Source: an uncultured Granulosicoccaceae bacterium
GTDB lineage: Bacteria > Pseudomonadota > Gammaproteobacteria > CALCKW01
Direction: 5' to 3'
Length of the DNA stretch: 8,485 nt
Assembly: GCA_937941555.1 (NCBI GenBank)
Contig: CALDHJ010000596.1
Location: 1-8,485 of the forward strand
The notes beneath the pieces are model-generated. The model saw nothing but the letters and a program-made list of their open reading frames with translations. It searched no databases and had not been told where the DNA came from. Below, piece after piece: positions 1 to 5,962 of the stretch. How positions within the stretch are numbered: position 1 is the first letter of the stretch; each line of letters opens with the position of its first letter. The position numbers and the translations under genes are program-made.

Positions 1-64
1 TGCCCGGCGCACCGGCTACAGTTGTGGTCAGTGAAATTGGTGATCTGGATACCGGGCGTGGACC

Positions 65-463
65 ATGGCTGTGATTTTCAAGCGTGAAAAAGCAGGGCAC
101 ATCGAACTGAAAATCGATGACCAGTCGACGCGTGCGGCCTACCGTGTTGCCCCGGATCGCGACGAGCCGGTGATCCTGCAGGTCGAGGGTGAGCTCGCCC
201 GTGTGCTTGATATCAGTGCCGGTGGCTTCTCGTGCCTGTGTGCGGGATTGCAGCTGGGTATGCGCTATCGAGTGCTGCTCGACCTGCCCGATACCACCGA
301 CCCGATTGGCGCCTTCGCCGATGTGATCAAGGTCGATGACGGCAATATCTGCCGTTGCCGGCTAGTTGATCTCGACGCTGAGGCAGCCGATCTGCTGCAC
401 CGCTACGTGTTGCGCCGGCAGAAGCTCGCGATCAAGGCGATCCGCGCCAACAACCCCGACTGA
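65..463 (+). CDS. PilZ-domain protein
   Basis: A 132-residue soluble protein that is almost entirely one PilZ domain, the fold that binds cyclic di-GMP and changes a partner's activity. Both signature elements are visible: RAAYR at residues 23-27 (the RxxxR motif) and DISAGG at 49-54 (the D/NxSxxG motif), with the spacing normal for the family. The rest is beta-rich, and the C-terminus (about 105-132) is a basic helix. In-frame stops at 32-34 and 41-43 make ATG 65 the first possible ATG; no good Shine-Dalgarno sequence precedes it. The next gene, zapE, begins 21 bp after the stop on the same strand, so the two are probably cotranscribed. The family call is firm. That it binds c-di-GMP is inferred from the motifs, and its partner is unknown. 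Confidence 0.9.
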   Translation: MAVIFKREKAGHIELKIDDQSTRAAYRVAPDRDEPVILQVEGELARVLDISAGGFSCLCAGLQLGMRYRVLLDLPDTTDPIGAFADVIKVDDGNICRCRLVDLDAEAADLLHRYVLRRQKLAIKAIRANNPD

Positions 464-484
464 CCGGCCGGTCACACCAAAGCC

Positions 485-1597
485 ATGGCTCAACAAGTGG
501 CCTTGTCACCACGCGCGCAATACGACGTCTCGATTCGCGATGGCGTGCTGACGCCTGATGCTGCACAAGCGCGTGCAGTCGACGCGCTCGACCGGCTCTG
601 GCACGACCTTCAGCGGCCTGAGGTTCAGGAAGATCGCGGATGGTTCAGCCGATTTCGCGCCGCGCCCGAATCGAAGCCCGTCGAGGGTCTGTATCTCTGG
701 GGCGGTGTTGGCCGTGGCAAGACCCACTTCTGCGATCTCTTTTACGAAGCGCTGCCTTTTGATGACAAGCTGCGCTTGCACTACCACCGGTTCATGCAGC
801 GCGTCCATGCCGGTTTGCGCGCGCGCGCCGACATGCGTGATCCGCTGCCGGATATCGCGCGTGAGCTGGCATCGTCTGCGCGCGTGATCGTGCTCGACGA
901 AATGCACGTCAACGACATTACCGACGCAATGTTGATGCACGGGCTGCTCGAAGCATTGTTCGAGGCGCGCGTGGCGCTGGTGACCACGTCCAACGTCCCA
1001 CCTGACGGCCTCTACCGCGATGGCCTGCAGCGCAGCCGGTTTCTGCCGGCCATTGCGTTGATGGAAGCACACTGCGCCGTGGTGCACCTCGACAGCGACA
1101 CCGATTACCGTCTGCGTGCGTTGGAGCGCGCACCGGTTTACCACACACCGAGTGGTGCGGCTGCGGACACGGAGATGCAGCAGAGTTTTACCGATCTCGC
1201 GCCGGCGGGTGCTGACACGGCAGCGGGCACGTTTCGCGTCAACGATCGCCCCATCGCGGTACGGGCGCAGGCAGGCGGGGTGGTGTGGTTCGATTTCACT
1301 GAGCTGTGCGAGACGCCTCGTGCGAGCATCGATTACATCGAGATCGCGCGCGAACACCACAGTGTATTGATCAGCGGCGTGCCGGTCATGGATCAGGCCG
1401 CGAGTGACGCTGCGCGCCGGTTCGTCAACCTGATCGACGAGCTCTACGATCGCAATGTAGTGGTGATCATGAGCGCCGACGCCGAACCCGAGCAGCTCTA
1501 CGTCGGCAAGCGCATGGCCTTCGAATTCGTGCGAGCGGCCAGTCGGCTACGCGAGATGGGAACGCGCGAATACCTGGCACTGCCACACCTCGGGTAA
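485..1597 (+). CDS. zapE: Cell division protein ZapE (AFG1-like ATPase)
   Basis: A 370-residue P-loop ATPase of the AFG1/ZapE family, close to the length of E. coli ZapE. ZapE acts at the cytoplasmic face of the division septum, where it associates with FtsZ and modulates Z-ring stability under stress; mitochondrial homologues are AFG1/LACE1. Visible motifs are Walker A GGVGRGKT (73-80), Walker B ending LDE (137-139) followed by MHVND, a sensor-1 type TTSN (167-170), and the family stretch PPDGLYRDGLQRSRFLPAI (172-190) with candidate finger arginines 183 and 185. The C-terminus keeps the SRLREM-x-YL pattern. ATG 485 lies 21 bp after the PilZ gene and has no strong ribosome binding site, which suggests reliance on readthrough from upstream. 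Conserved catalytic residues are all present, so it should be active. It converges on the transporter gene on the other strand. Confidence 0.95.
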   Translation: MAQQVALSPRAQYDVSIRDGVLTPDAAQARAVDALDRLWHDLQRPEVQEDRGWFSRFRAAPESKPVEGLYLWGGVGRGKTHFCDLFYEALPFDDKLRLHYHRFMQRVHAGLRARADMRDPLPDIARELASSARVIVLDEMHVNDITDAMLMHGLLEALFEARVALVTTSNVPPDGLYRDGLQRSRFLPAIALMEAHCAVVHLDSDTDYRLRALERAPVYHTPSGAAADTEMQQSFTDLAPAGADTAAGTFRVNDRPIAVRAQAGGVVWFDFTELCETPRASIDYIEIAREHHSVLISGVPVMDQAASDAARRFVNLIDELYDRNVVVIMSADAEPEQLYVGKRMAFEFVRAASRLREMGTREYLALPHLG

Positions 1598-1606
1598 GTT
1601 CGAGGT
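1587..1606. terminator. Small hairpin across two convergent stop codons
   Basis: A perfect 6-bp inverted repeat (ACCTCG at 1587-1592, CGAGGT at 1601-1606) encloses an 8-nt loop. It contains the last codons and stop of zapE and reaches the first base of the stop of the opposing transporter gene, the two stops being only 8 bp apart. Such a hairpin could end transcription on either strand, but there is no T-run on either side, so an intrinsic terminator is only a weak possibility. Confidence 0.25.
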
Positions 1607-2493
1607 CACATTCCTGCACGCGGTTTGCTCAGTACCAGTCGCGCCCCGCTGAGAATCAGCAGGGCTGCGACAACCGCACTCAGCCGCACATTCTCTCCGA
1701 GCAACAGGATGGCCCAGGCATATCCCAGCAGCGGAATGAAGTTGTTGATTAGTGCAAAGTGATTGGCTTTGACCCGGCCGAGCAACCGGTAGTAGATCAC
1801 TTGTGCAAGCCCGGTGCAGCCGATGCCAAGCGCGGCGAGCGACGCCCATATGGTGAGTGTGGGTGTGACCTTGAACGCAAAGCCCTCGGTAAGTGCAAAG
1901 GGCAAGGTCAGCACCGCTGCAACCCACAACGTCAACGCCGCCACCCACAGGGTTGAGGGCAGGCCGGCTCGACGGACCAACACCGCGCTGAAGGCGTAGC
2001 AGACAGCGCCACCGGCGATCATCAGTTGGCCGTGTGCGCGCCCGAGCCCGTTGAGGCTGTCCCAACCGATCAGCGTGATCAGACCACCAAAGCCTGCGGC
2101 GATGCCGAGCAATTGCAGCGCGCGCGGCTTTTCATCTATGACCAACCAGGCGACGACACAGGTCGCAATCGGCATGCTGCCCATCAACAGCGACGCGACG
2201 CCGCTGTCAACCGTGAGCTCGCCCCGGTGGATCAGGTAGAAAGGGAGCGCATTACCGAGCAGGGCGACCGTCAGCACCAGCCGCAGCGCTCCGCCGCTGC
2301 GCGGCAGGGGCGCGCCGCCCCACCAGGCGGCTGCGCTCACCACCAGCGCACCGATCAGCAACCGCCAGAATACGAGTGCGGCGGGCTGGAAGCTCTCGAG
2401 ACCCACCTTGATCAACAGGAACGAAAAGCTCCAGATCAGCGTGAGGCTGCAAAAGAGTGCGATGGTGATCGCGCGGTCGCTGTGGGATGTCAT
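1606..2493 (-). CDS. EamA/DMT-family permease
   Basis: A 295-residue integral inner-membrane protein of the drug/metabolite transporter superfamily (EamA, RhaT-like). Its substrate cannot be told from sequence; relatives export amino acids, metabolites or drugs. Ten hydrophobic segments can be counted, in the two five-helix repeats typical of EamA proteins. The first carries the family-like LIWSFSFLLIKVGLE (about 19-33), followed by FWRLLIGAL. The second half includes the NNFIPLLGYAWAILLLGE region that usually holds helix 9. I chose the ATG at 2493 because it gives the standard family length and puts helix 1 near residue 8; the reading frame stays open upstream to 2988 but that part is not hydrophobic and lies antisense to the next gene. 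No clear Shine-Dalgarno site is seen. It is transcribed toward zapE and divergently from the gene at 2617. No specific regulator is evident. Confidence 0.9.
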   Translation of the reverse strand: MTSHSDRAITIALFCSLTLIWSFSFLLIKVGLESFQPAALVFWRLLIGALVVSAAAWWGGAPLPRSGGALRLVLTVALLGNALPFYLIHRGELTVDSGVASLLMGSMPIATCVVAWLVIDEKPRALQLLGIAAGFGGLITLIGWDSLNGLGRAHGQLMIAGGAVCYAFSAVLVRRAGLPSTLWVAALTLWVAAVLTLPFALTEGFAFKVTPTLTIWASLAALGIGCTGLAQVIYYRLLGRVKANHFALINNFIPLLGYAWAILLLGENVRLSAVVAALLILSGARLVLSKPRAGM

Positions 2494-2556
2494 ACGAAGA
2501 AGTATTGGTGGGCTACACGAACGGCTGGAGCAATTCTTGAATGGGCTGTTGGTAAT

Positions 2557-2575
2557 GCACGCAATGGAAGCGTGC
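2557..2575. promoter_or_regulatory. Inverted repeat in a divergent intergenic gap
   Basis: A perfect 6-bp inverted repeat (GCACGC at 2557-2562, GCGTGC at 2570-2575) with a 7-nt spacer sits midway in the 123-bp gap between the divergent permease and membrane-protein genes. The position suits an operator or a leader hairpin for one of them. No convincing sigma-70 promoter was found on either strand next to it: TTGAAT at 2537 has only a poor -10 at the right distance. Role unproven. Confidence 0.2.
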
Positions 2576-2616
2576 GCGTCGTTCAGACTGATCAACCGTA
2601 AAGGCAGCTCAGCAGT

Positions 2617-3357
2617 ATGGCAATGTTTCCAGTGACGGACGTAGCAACGGTAAAAGCCGTTGTGATGGTTGCGGCTGTGTTGGTCACAGCGACAACCGTT
2701 CTCAACAAGGCTGGCAAGACCTGGCAGCGTGAATTTGTCGCCCCTCCGCCGACTGAAGCAGCTCTCGAGGAGCTTGTCGAGGGTGTCGGTGTGGCATCGG
2801 GTGAAGGCTTGGCCGGCAGTGGTGTTGCGGTGCCAGTCGGTGGCCTGGTCGATTCCAACCAGCTTTCGCGCAGCGACGCACCGCGCGTAGCGCTGCGCCC
2901 GACAACGGTCAATCTCGAGCCGTTCAATCAGAATGAGCCCGCGGATGCACTGCCGCGGGTGATCGACAAATACATCGGCCACGTCCATAACCCCTCCCGG
3001 CTGATCGACCGCCTCGAACGGCTGGCAAAGGGCGATGAATCGCTGCGCAAGGAGTCTCCGCGTCTACACGCTGGCACGGTGTTCGCGCGTCAACTCGATG
3101 GTGAGTCGAATCTCATGGAAATTCGCGTGCCCTTGCGTCAGGCACTGAATGAGGCCGGCGACTTGATGCTCGACATCGAACAGTCTCCAGGCCAGCGGCA
3201 TGCGATGGTGATCTCACCGAGCGATGCGTCAGGTGAGACGGAACTGCGTTTCTCGGTACACAAGAGACACCTGCCCGGGCCAGGCATGTCATTACGCGTG
3301 TTCGGCATGGGCTCGCAGATGCCGTTGCTGGTCAAGGGCGAGGTCGAGATCGAATAA
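2617..3357 (+). CDS. Single-pass membrane protein, tandem paralogue A
   Basis: A 246-residue protein I do not recognise. An in-frame stop at 2599-2601 means translation must begin at ATG 2617 or ATG 2623. One hydrophobic helix lies at about residues 12-29. A Gly/Val/Ala/Glu-rich low-complexity linker (about 42-100) follows, then a compact C-terminal region. Residues 112-134 form a patterned helix (LPRVIDKYI, then RLIDRLE) shared with the next gene's product at 133-155. The tail (about 150-246) looks beta-rich, ending in SLRVFGMG and GEVEIE. Flanking charges (K31, K34, R38 after the helix, little before it) would by the positive-inside rule keep the C-terminal part in the cytoplasm. There is no lipobox or enzyme motif. 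The next gene starts 14 bp downstream and is surely cotranscribed. Coding use matches its neighbours, so a real gene is likely. Confidence 0.8.
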   Translation: MAMFPVTDVATVKAVVMVAAVLVTATTVLNKAGKTWQREFVAPPPTEAALEELVEGVGVASGEGLAGSGVAVPVGGLVDSNQLSRSDAPRVALRPTTVNLEPFNQNEPADALPRVIDKYIGHVHNPSRLIDRLERLAKGDESLRKESPRLHAGTVFARQLDGESNLMEIRVPLRQALNEAGDLMLDIEQSPGQRHAMVISPSDASGETELRFSVHKRHLPGPGMSLRVFGMGSQMPLLVKGEVEIE

Positions 3358-3360
3358 GCG

Positions 3361-3366
3361 AGGAGG
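3361..3366 (+). promoter_or_regulatory. Strong Shine-Dalgarno site for gene at 3372
   Basis: AGGAGG, a full-consensus ribosome binding site, lies 5 nt before ATG 3372 in the 14-bp gap between the two tandem membrane-protein genes. It fixes the start of the second gene and implies that this one is translated more strongly than the first, whose own start has only a weak site. Confidence 0.85.
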
Positions 3367-3371
3367 GCAGT

Positions 3372-4220
3372 ATGGCGACGGATGAACAGCGTTTTGCGAT
3401 CGGACTGGGTGTGGTCGCGCTGGTGACCACGGTCATCGTCCTGGTTCTGAGCTTCGTGGACTTGGGCGAGGATGTCGAAGAGGCCGCCGCGCCAACGATC
3501 TCTGCACCGATTGTGACCGAGCCGCTTCCTGCACCCGACAGACTCACGCCGGACAGCGTGGCCGTTGCCAGCTCATCGGGTGTCGCGTCCGCCTCGGTTG
3601 TGGCGACCGGATCTGGCGTTGAGGCTGGGGACGGTGAATCGCAGAGCGCAGCAGGGGATACAGTTCAAAAAAACAGCTCCGACCCCGATGAGCCAGAACC
3701 GGCTGATGTACCGGTCATTGATCCGGTTCCGCTGGCCTACTTCGATCCGGACAGCAATCCGTTGAACCTGCCCCCTGTCATCGAGAAATACATCGAGCGG
3801 GTCGAGCGCGGAACGCGCTTCATGGCCCGATTGGAAGCCATCGTCGCGGACAGCGGACCGGTCGATGCCGCTGCGGATTCGGGTGAGCCACCGCTGACCT
3901 TTGCACTGCGGTCCCAGTCGAAACGGCTCAGTTACAACGCCGTCCACACGACCCAGTGGCTCGAGGCGAACTTCGCCGAAAGCGCGAAGCCTGCGACGGC
4001 GGACGTGCTTGTGGATGTGCGCCGAGGCGCGCAGTCGAACCCGCCGGGTGAGCGCATCACGTTATTCTTTGCCAGCGTCCAGGACACCGATGGCGCGCAC
4101 AGCTTTGCGCTTGACCTCGATGGCACGCAGGGAGAGGTGCGTGTGTTTGTCTATGCCCTGGATGATGCCCTGCCGGCACTGGGCAGCGCGGCACTGCAAC
4201 TCGATAGCCTGCAGGACTGA
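3372..4220 (+). CDS. Single-pass membrane protein, tandem paralogue B
   Basis: A 282-residue protein of unknown function with the same plan as its upstream neighbour: one helix (about residues 10-29), a long disordered linker (about 30-130, rich in A, S, P, D and E with only R57 and K100 as basic residues), then a folded C-terminal region. Residues 133-155 (LPPVIEKYI, then RFMARLE) match residues 112-134 of the upstream product at 12 of 23 positions, and flanking L121 and F124 match L100 and F103. The ending (VRVFVYALDD, then LGSAAL) resembles the neighbour's ending as well. Charges differ: the segment after the helix is acidic (DLGEDVEE), so the C-terminal part should lie in the periplasm. 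The start is fixed by AGGAGG. The gene converges on the TetR gene, 14 bp away. An A7 run at 3667-3673 is noted separately. Function unassigned. Confidence 0.85.
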   Translation: MATDEQRFAIGLGVVALVTTVIVLVLSFVDLGEDVEEAAAPTISAPIVTEPLPAPDRLTPDSVAVASSSGVASASVVATGSGVEAGDGESQSAAGDTVQKNSSDPDEPEPADVPVIDPVPLAYFDPDSNPLNLPPVIEKYIERVERGTRFMARLEAIVADSGPVDAAADSGEPPLTFALRSQSKRLSYNAVHTTQWLEANFAESAKPATADVLVDVRRGAQSNPPGERITLFFASVQDTDGAHSFALDLDGTQGEVRVFVYALDDALPALGSAALQLDSLQD

Positions 4221-4234
4221 ACGCCCGGCGCGAC

Positions 4235-4798
4235 TCAGTGTGAGAGCAGTGCCTCGAGAACGCCACTCAACGACTTAACGCGGTTGATATCCGTGCGGCC
4301 CGAGAGTGTGTCGAGGCCGATCAATGTTGCATAGAGGGTGTTGGCGTGGTGCCGGGACACGGCCTTGCTGAAACCTACCTCGCGAAAAAGCGACTGCACG
4401 TAGTCGATGCGCTGTGTGTCGACACGTTCGACAGCGTCGCGCGCGCGCGCGTCGTGGCGGGCCCAGGCGCGAATGGCGGGCTCGACGCCGTCGCCTCCGT
4501 AGGCCGCCGGGGCCGGGTCGGATACGCGTTGCACGAGTGTGCGCAATCGCGATTGGGCTGAGCCCTCGGCCTGCTCGACCACCGTGATGATCAGCTCGGT
4601 TGCAGCTTCGTGCCAGTGTTGCAACATGTCGGAGAGCAATGCGTTGCGGTCCTTGAAATGCCAGTAGAAGGAGCCCTTGCTCACACCCAATGACTGCGCG
4701 AGCGGTTCGACTTTGACACGGTCGACACCGTCTGTGGTCAGGGTCCGGAAGCCGGCCTGGATCCAGTCCAGCGGGCGGAGTGAAGTGGCGGTTGGCAT
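4235..4798 (-). CDS. TetR-family transcriptional regulator
   Basis: A 187-residue one-component repressor. The N-terminal TetR DNA-binding domain (about 8-55) is clear: a helix-turn-helix at about 30-48 with EPLAQSLGVSKGSFYWHFKD, the classic recognition helix ending in SFYWHF. The C-terminal part (about 60-187) is helical and divergent, as expected for the ligand and dimer domain; the ligand is not predictable. It is read divergently from the DUF3995 gene across an 83-bp gap holding two related palindromes and overlapping promoters, so autorepression and repression of that gene are likely. A candidate -10 element ends 6 nt before the ATG, so the mRNA may start at or very near the ATG (leaderless), which fits the absence of a Shine-Dalgarno site. 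The gene contains a (CG)7 tract at 4438-4451. Confidence 0.93.
   Translation of the reverse strand: MPTATSLRPLDWIQAGFRTLTTDGVDRVKVEPLAQSLGVSKGSFYWHFKDRNALLSDMLQHWHEAATELIITVVEQAEGSAQSRLRTLVQRVSDPAPAAYGGDGVEPAIRAWARHDARARDAVERVDTQRIDYVQSLFREVGFSKAVSRHHANTLYATLIGLDTLSGRTDINRVKSLSGVLEALLSH
4438..4451. repeat. (CG)7 dinucleotide tract
   Basis: Fourteen bases of uninterrupted alternating C and G lie inside the TetR gene and encode part of the DARARD segment. Tracts like this can slip in replication or adopt Z-DNA. A gain or loss of one unit would shift the frame and inactivate the repressor. In GC-rich coding DNA it may also be chance. Confidence 0.6.
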
Positions 4799-4804
4799 CG
4801 GCGG

Positions 4805-4833
4805 AACATACGCTAGCGTATTGACATGGGCAA
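4805..4833 (-). promoter_or_regulatory. Candidate promoter of the TetR gene
   Basis: Read on the minus strand: -35 TTGCCC (4828-4833), a 17-bp spacer and -10 TATGTT (4805-4810), each matching the sigma-70 consensus at 4 of 6 bases. The -10 box ends 6 nt before the ATG at 4798, so transcription would begin at or within a base or two of the start codon. The 14-bp palindrome covers the -10/spacer junction. Confidence 0.45.
4808..4821. promoter_or_regulatory. Palindromic operator 1, likely TetR-protein site
   Basis: A perfect 14-bp palindrome, ATACGCTAGCGTAT, centred at 4814/4815. It overlaps the -10 and spacer of the candidate TetR-gene promoter, and its last base is the first base of the TTGACA -35 box of the divergent promoter. 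A dimer bound here could therefore block both promoters. Binding by the adjacent TetR protein is inferred from position and symmetry. Confidence 0.6.
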
Positions 4834-4849
4834 GTGTCGAGTCTACCGT
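4821..4849 (+). promoter_or_regulatory. Candidate promoter of the DUF3995 gene
   Basis: A perfect -35 TTGACA (4821-4826), a 17-bp spacer and -10 TACCGT (4844-4849), which keeps the key T1, A2 and T6 bases. Transcription would start near 4856, leaving a leader of about 26 nt that contains GGAG (4872-4875) ahead of ATG 4882. Palindromes flank or overlap both boxes, consistent with a repressed promoter. Confidence 0.5.
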
Positions 4850-4855
4850 ACGGTG
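4844..4855. promoter_or_regulatory. Palindromic operator 2
   Basis: Contains the perfect 10-bp palindrome ACCGTACGGT (4845-4854). The 12-mer TACCGTACGGTG shares the pattern TACNNTANNGT with the core of operator 1 (4809-4820). The centres are 35 bp apart. It overlaps the -10 box of the plus-strand promoter, so a bound regulator would hide it. A further GCGTAT half-site follows at 4856-4861, repeating 4816-4821. Confidence 0.5.
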
Positions 4856-4881
4856 GCGTATGGAACTGACCGGAGACCACG

Positions 4882-5319
4882 ATGATGACCCTTCTCTCTC
4901 TGATCATGGCAGCGGTGCTGCTTGCGATAGCCGCCGTACACCTGGCCTGGGGTCTCGGTATGACCTGGCCGGGGCATGACCGGCAGAGCCTCATCGACAC
5001 CGTCATCGGGCACCCTGACGTCACGCGTATGCCGGGCTTGGGTTTGTGTCTGGCCGTGACCCTGGCATTAATGGCAGCGGCACTCTGGGCGGTGTGGGGG
5101 GGCGATCTCCTGCCGCTGCCGGAGGCGACGGTTTGGGGACTGAGCGTTCGAGCCACGGGTTTTTGGGTGCTGGTCGCGGTTTTTCTCGGTCGCGGTATCG
5201 CGACCTATGTGCCGTCGCCGCTCGCCGCGGCGGTCGAGCCCTTTCGAACACTGGACCGTCGGGTGTACGCACCGCTGTGCGTCGCGCTCGGCGGCGGATT
5301 TCTGTTGCTCGCGCTGTGA
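4882..5319 (+). CDS. DUF3995-family membrane protein
   Basis: A 145-residue integral membrane protein with four hydrophobic segments (about 4-26, 52-72, 86-104, 128-145). It matches the uncharacterised DUF3995 family by an early HLAWGLG (20-26), followed by a loop, a GR pair (103-104) and the closing signature F121-x3-D125-x3-YAPLC (129-133). No biochemical role is established for the family. Two ATGs stand in tandem at 4882 and 4885; GGAG at 4872-4875 can serve either. It is divergent from a TetR gene and preceded by a TTGACA promoter overlapped by palindromes, so it is probably the repressor's main target and may respond to a small molecule. The flavoprotein gene lies 87 bp downstream on the same strand. 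Confidence 0.82.
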   Translation: MMTLLSLIMAAVLLAIAAVHLAWGLGMTWPGHDRQSLIDTVIGHPDVTRMPGLGLCLAVTLALMAAALWAVWGGDLLPLPEATVWGLSVRATGFWVLVAVFLGRGIATYVPSPLAAAVEPFRTLDRRVYAPLCVALGGGFLLLAL

Positions 5320-5346
5320 CCGTGGGATAGCGGTGGCATCCGGTGC

Positions 5347-5375
5347 TTGAAACCCCTCGACCCAGCCCCGATATT
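5347..5375 (+). promoter_or_regulatory. Candidate promoter of the flavoprotein gene
   Basis: TTGAAA (5347-5352), a 17-bp spacer and GATATT (5370-5375) match the sigma-70 boxes at 5 of 6 and 4 of 6 bases. Transcription would start near 5382, 25 nt before ATG 5407. This would allow the flavoprotein gene to be expressed apart from the TetR-controlled gene upstream, and argues against the TTG at 5347 as a start codon. Confidence 0.4.
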
Positions 5376-5406
5376 CAGTGCTCTCGAAGCGATTGAAGGT
5401 GTCCCC

Positions 5407-5946
5407 ATGCGCGTATTGGCGTTCGCTGCCAGTAACAGCAGCCAGTCCATCAACCGGCGTTTGGCCAACCACGCCGCAGATGTGTTCGAAGCGGAATTCG
5501 CGCCCGGCGCCGAGATCGACCGGCTCGATATCAACGATTTCGAAATGCCGATTTACAGCATCGACCGCGAGCAGGCCGACGGCGTGCCGGCGCTCGCGAA
5601 CGCCTTCATCGCTCGTATCGCCGCCGCTGACCGGGTGATCGTGTCGTTCGCCGAACACAACGGCCACTACTGCGCTGCGTTCAAGAACCTGTTCGATTGG
5701 GCCTCGCGGCTCGAAAAGAAGGTCTATCAGGACAAGCCAATGGTGCTGCTGTCGACATCGCCTGGGCCCGGCGGCGCGGGCTCTGTGCTCAAGGCGGCCG
5801 TCGAGAGCGCACCCTTTTTCGGGTGCGATCTGCGGGCGTCGTTGAGTGTGCCGCGTTTTGGCGACAGCGTGGACCCGGAGACCGACGTGCTGATTGACGA
5901 CGCGCTCTCGCAGGCGTTGCGCGCTGCGCTCGGCAAGCTTGTGTGA
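5407..5946 (+). CDS. NAD(P)H-dependent FMN reductase-like flavoprotein
   Basis: A 179-residue cytoplasmic flavodoxin-fold protein of the NADPH-dependent FMN reductase family (relatives include SsuE, ChrR/YieF and azoreductases), which pass electrons from NAD(P)H through FMN to flavins, quinones or other acceptors. Strand 1 (MRVLAFAAS) leads into the phosphate-binding loop ASNSSQSIN (8-16). The MPIY element is at 47-50, the second flavin loop FAEHNGHY at 81-88, and the helix FKNLFDWASR at 92-101, all in family order. A Gly-rich loop, SPGPGGAG, lies at 118-125. ATG 5407 is preferred: AAGGTG (5396-5401) stands 5 nt before it, strand 1 then starts at residue 1, and a candidate promoter lies just upstream. 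The frame is open further up to a TTG at 5347. The physiological acceptor is unknown. Confidence 0.88.
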   Translation: MRVLAFAASNSSQSINRRLANHAADVFEAEFAPGAEIDRLDINDFEMPIYSIDREQADGVPALANAFIARIAAADRVIVSFAEHNGHYCAAFKNLFDWASRLEKKVYQDKPMVLLSTSPGPGGAGSVLKAAVESAPFFGCDLRASLSVPRFGDSVDPETDVLIDDALSQALRAALGKLV

Positions 5947-5962
5947 GTCAGCCCGGCACGCT

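Noticed and set aside
1..87. Possible 3' end of an upstream gene overlapping the PilZ start
   Set aside because: Two plus frames are open from the edge (stops at 72-74 and 85-87); neither can be preferred on codon use or similarity in so few codons.
506..1360. 284-codon open frame antisense to zapE
   Set aside because: No recognisable domain, Arg/His/Val-rich composition typical of the complement of GC-rich coding DNA, and it lies wholly within zapE, whose motifs are certain.
2494..2988. 165-codon N-terminal extension of the EamA permease
   Set aside because: It is cysteine- and arginine-rich, lacks transporter features, overlaps paralogue A on the other strand, and would make the protein far longer than its family.
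4275..5156. 293-codon minus-strand open frame across the TetR gene and its promoter region
   Set aside because: It is a shifted shadow of the TetR gene extended through the promoters and the DUF3995 gene; proline/arginine-rich with no motif.
5347..5406. TTG 5347 as start of the flavoprotein, adding 20 residues
   Set aside because: ATG 5407 has a well-placed AAGGTG and puts the first beta strand at the N-terminus, and TTG 5347 forms part of a candidate -35 box.
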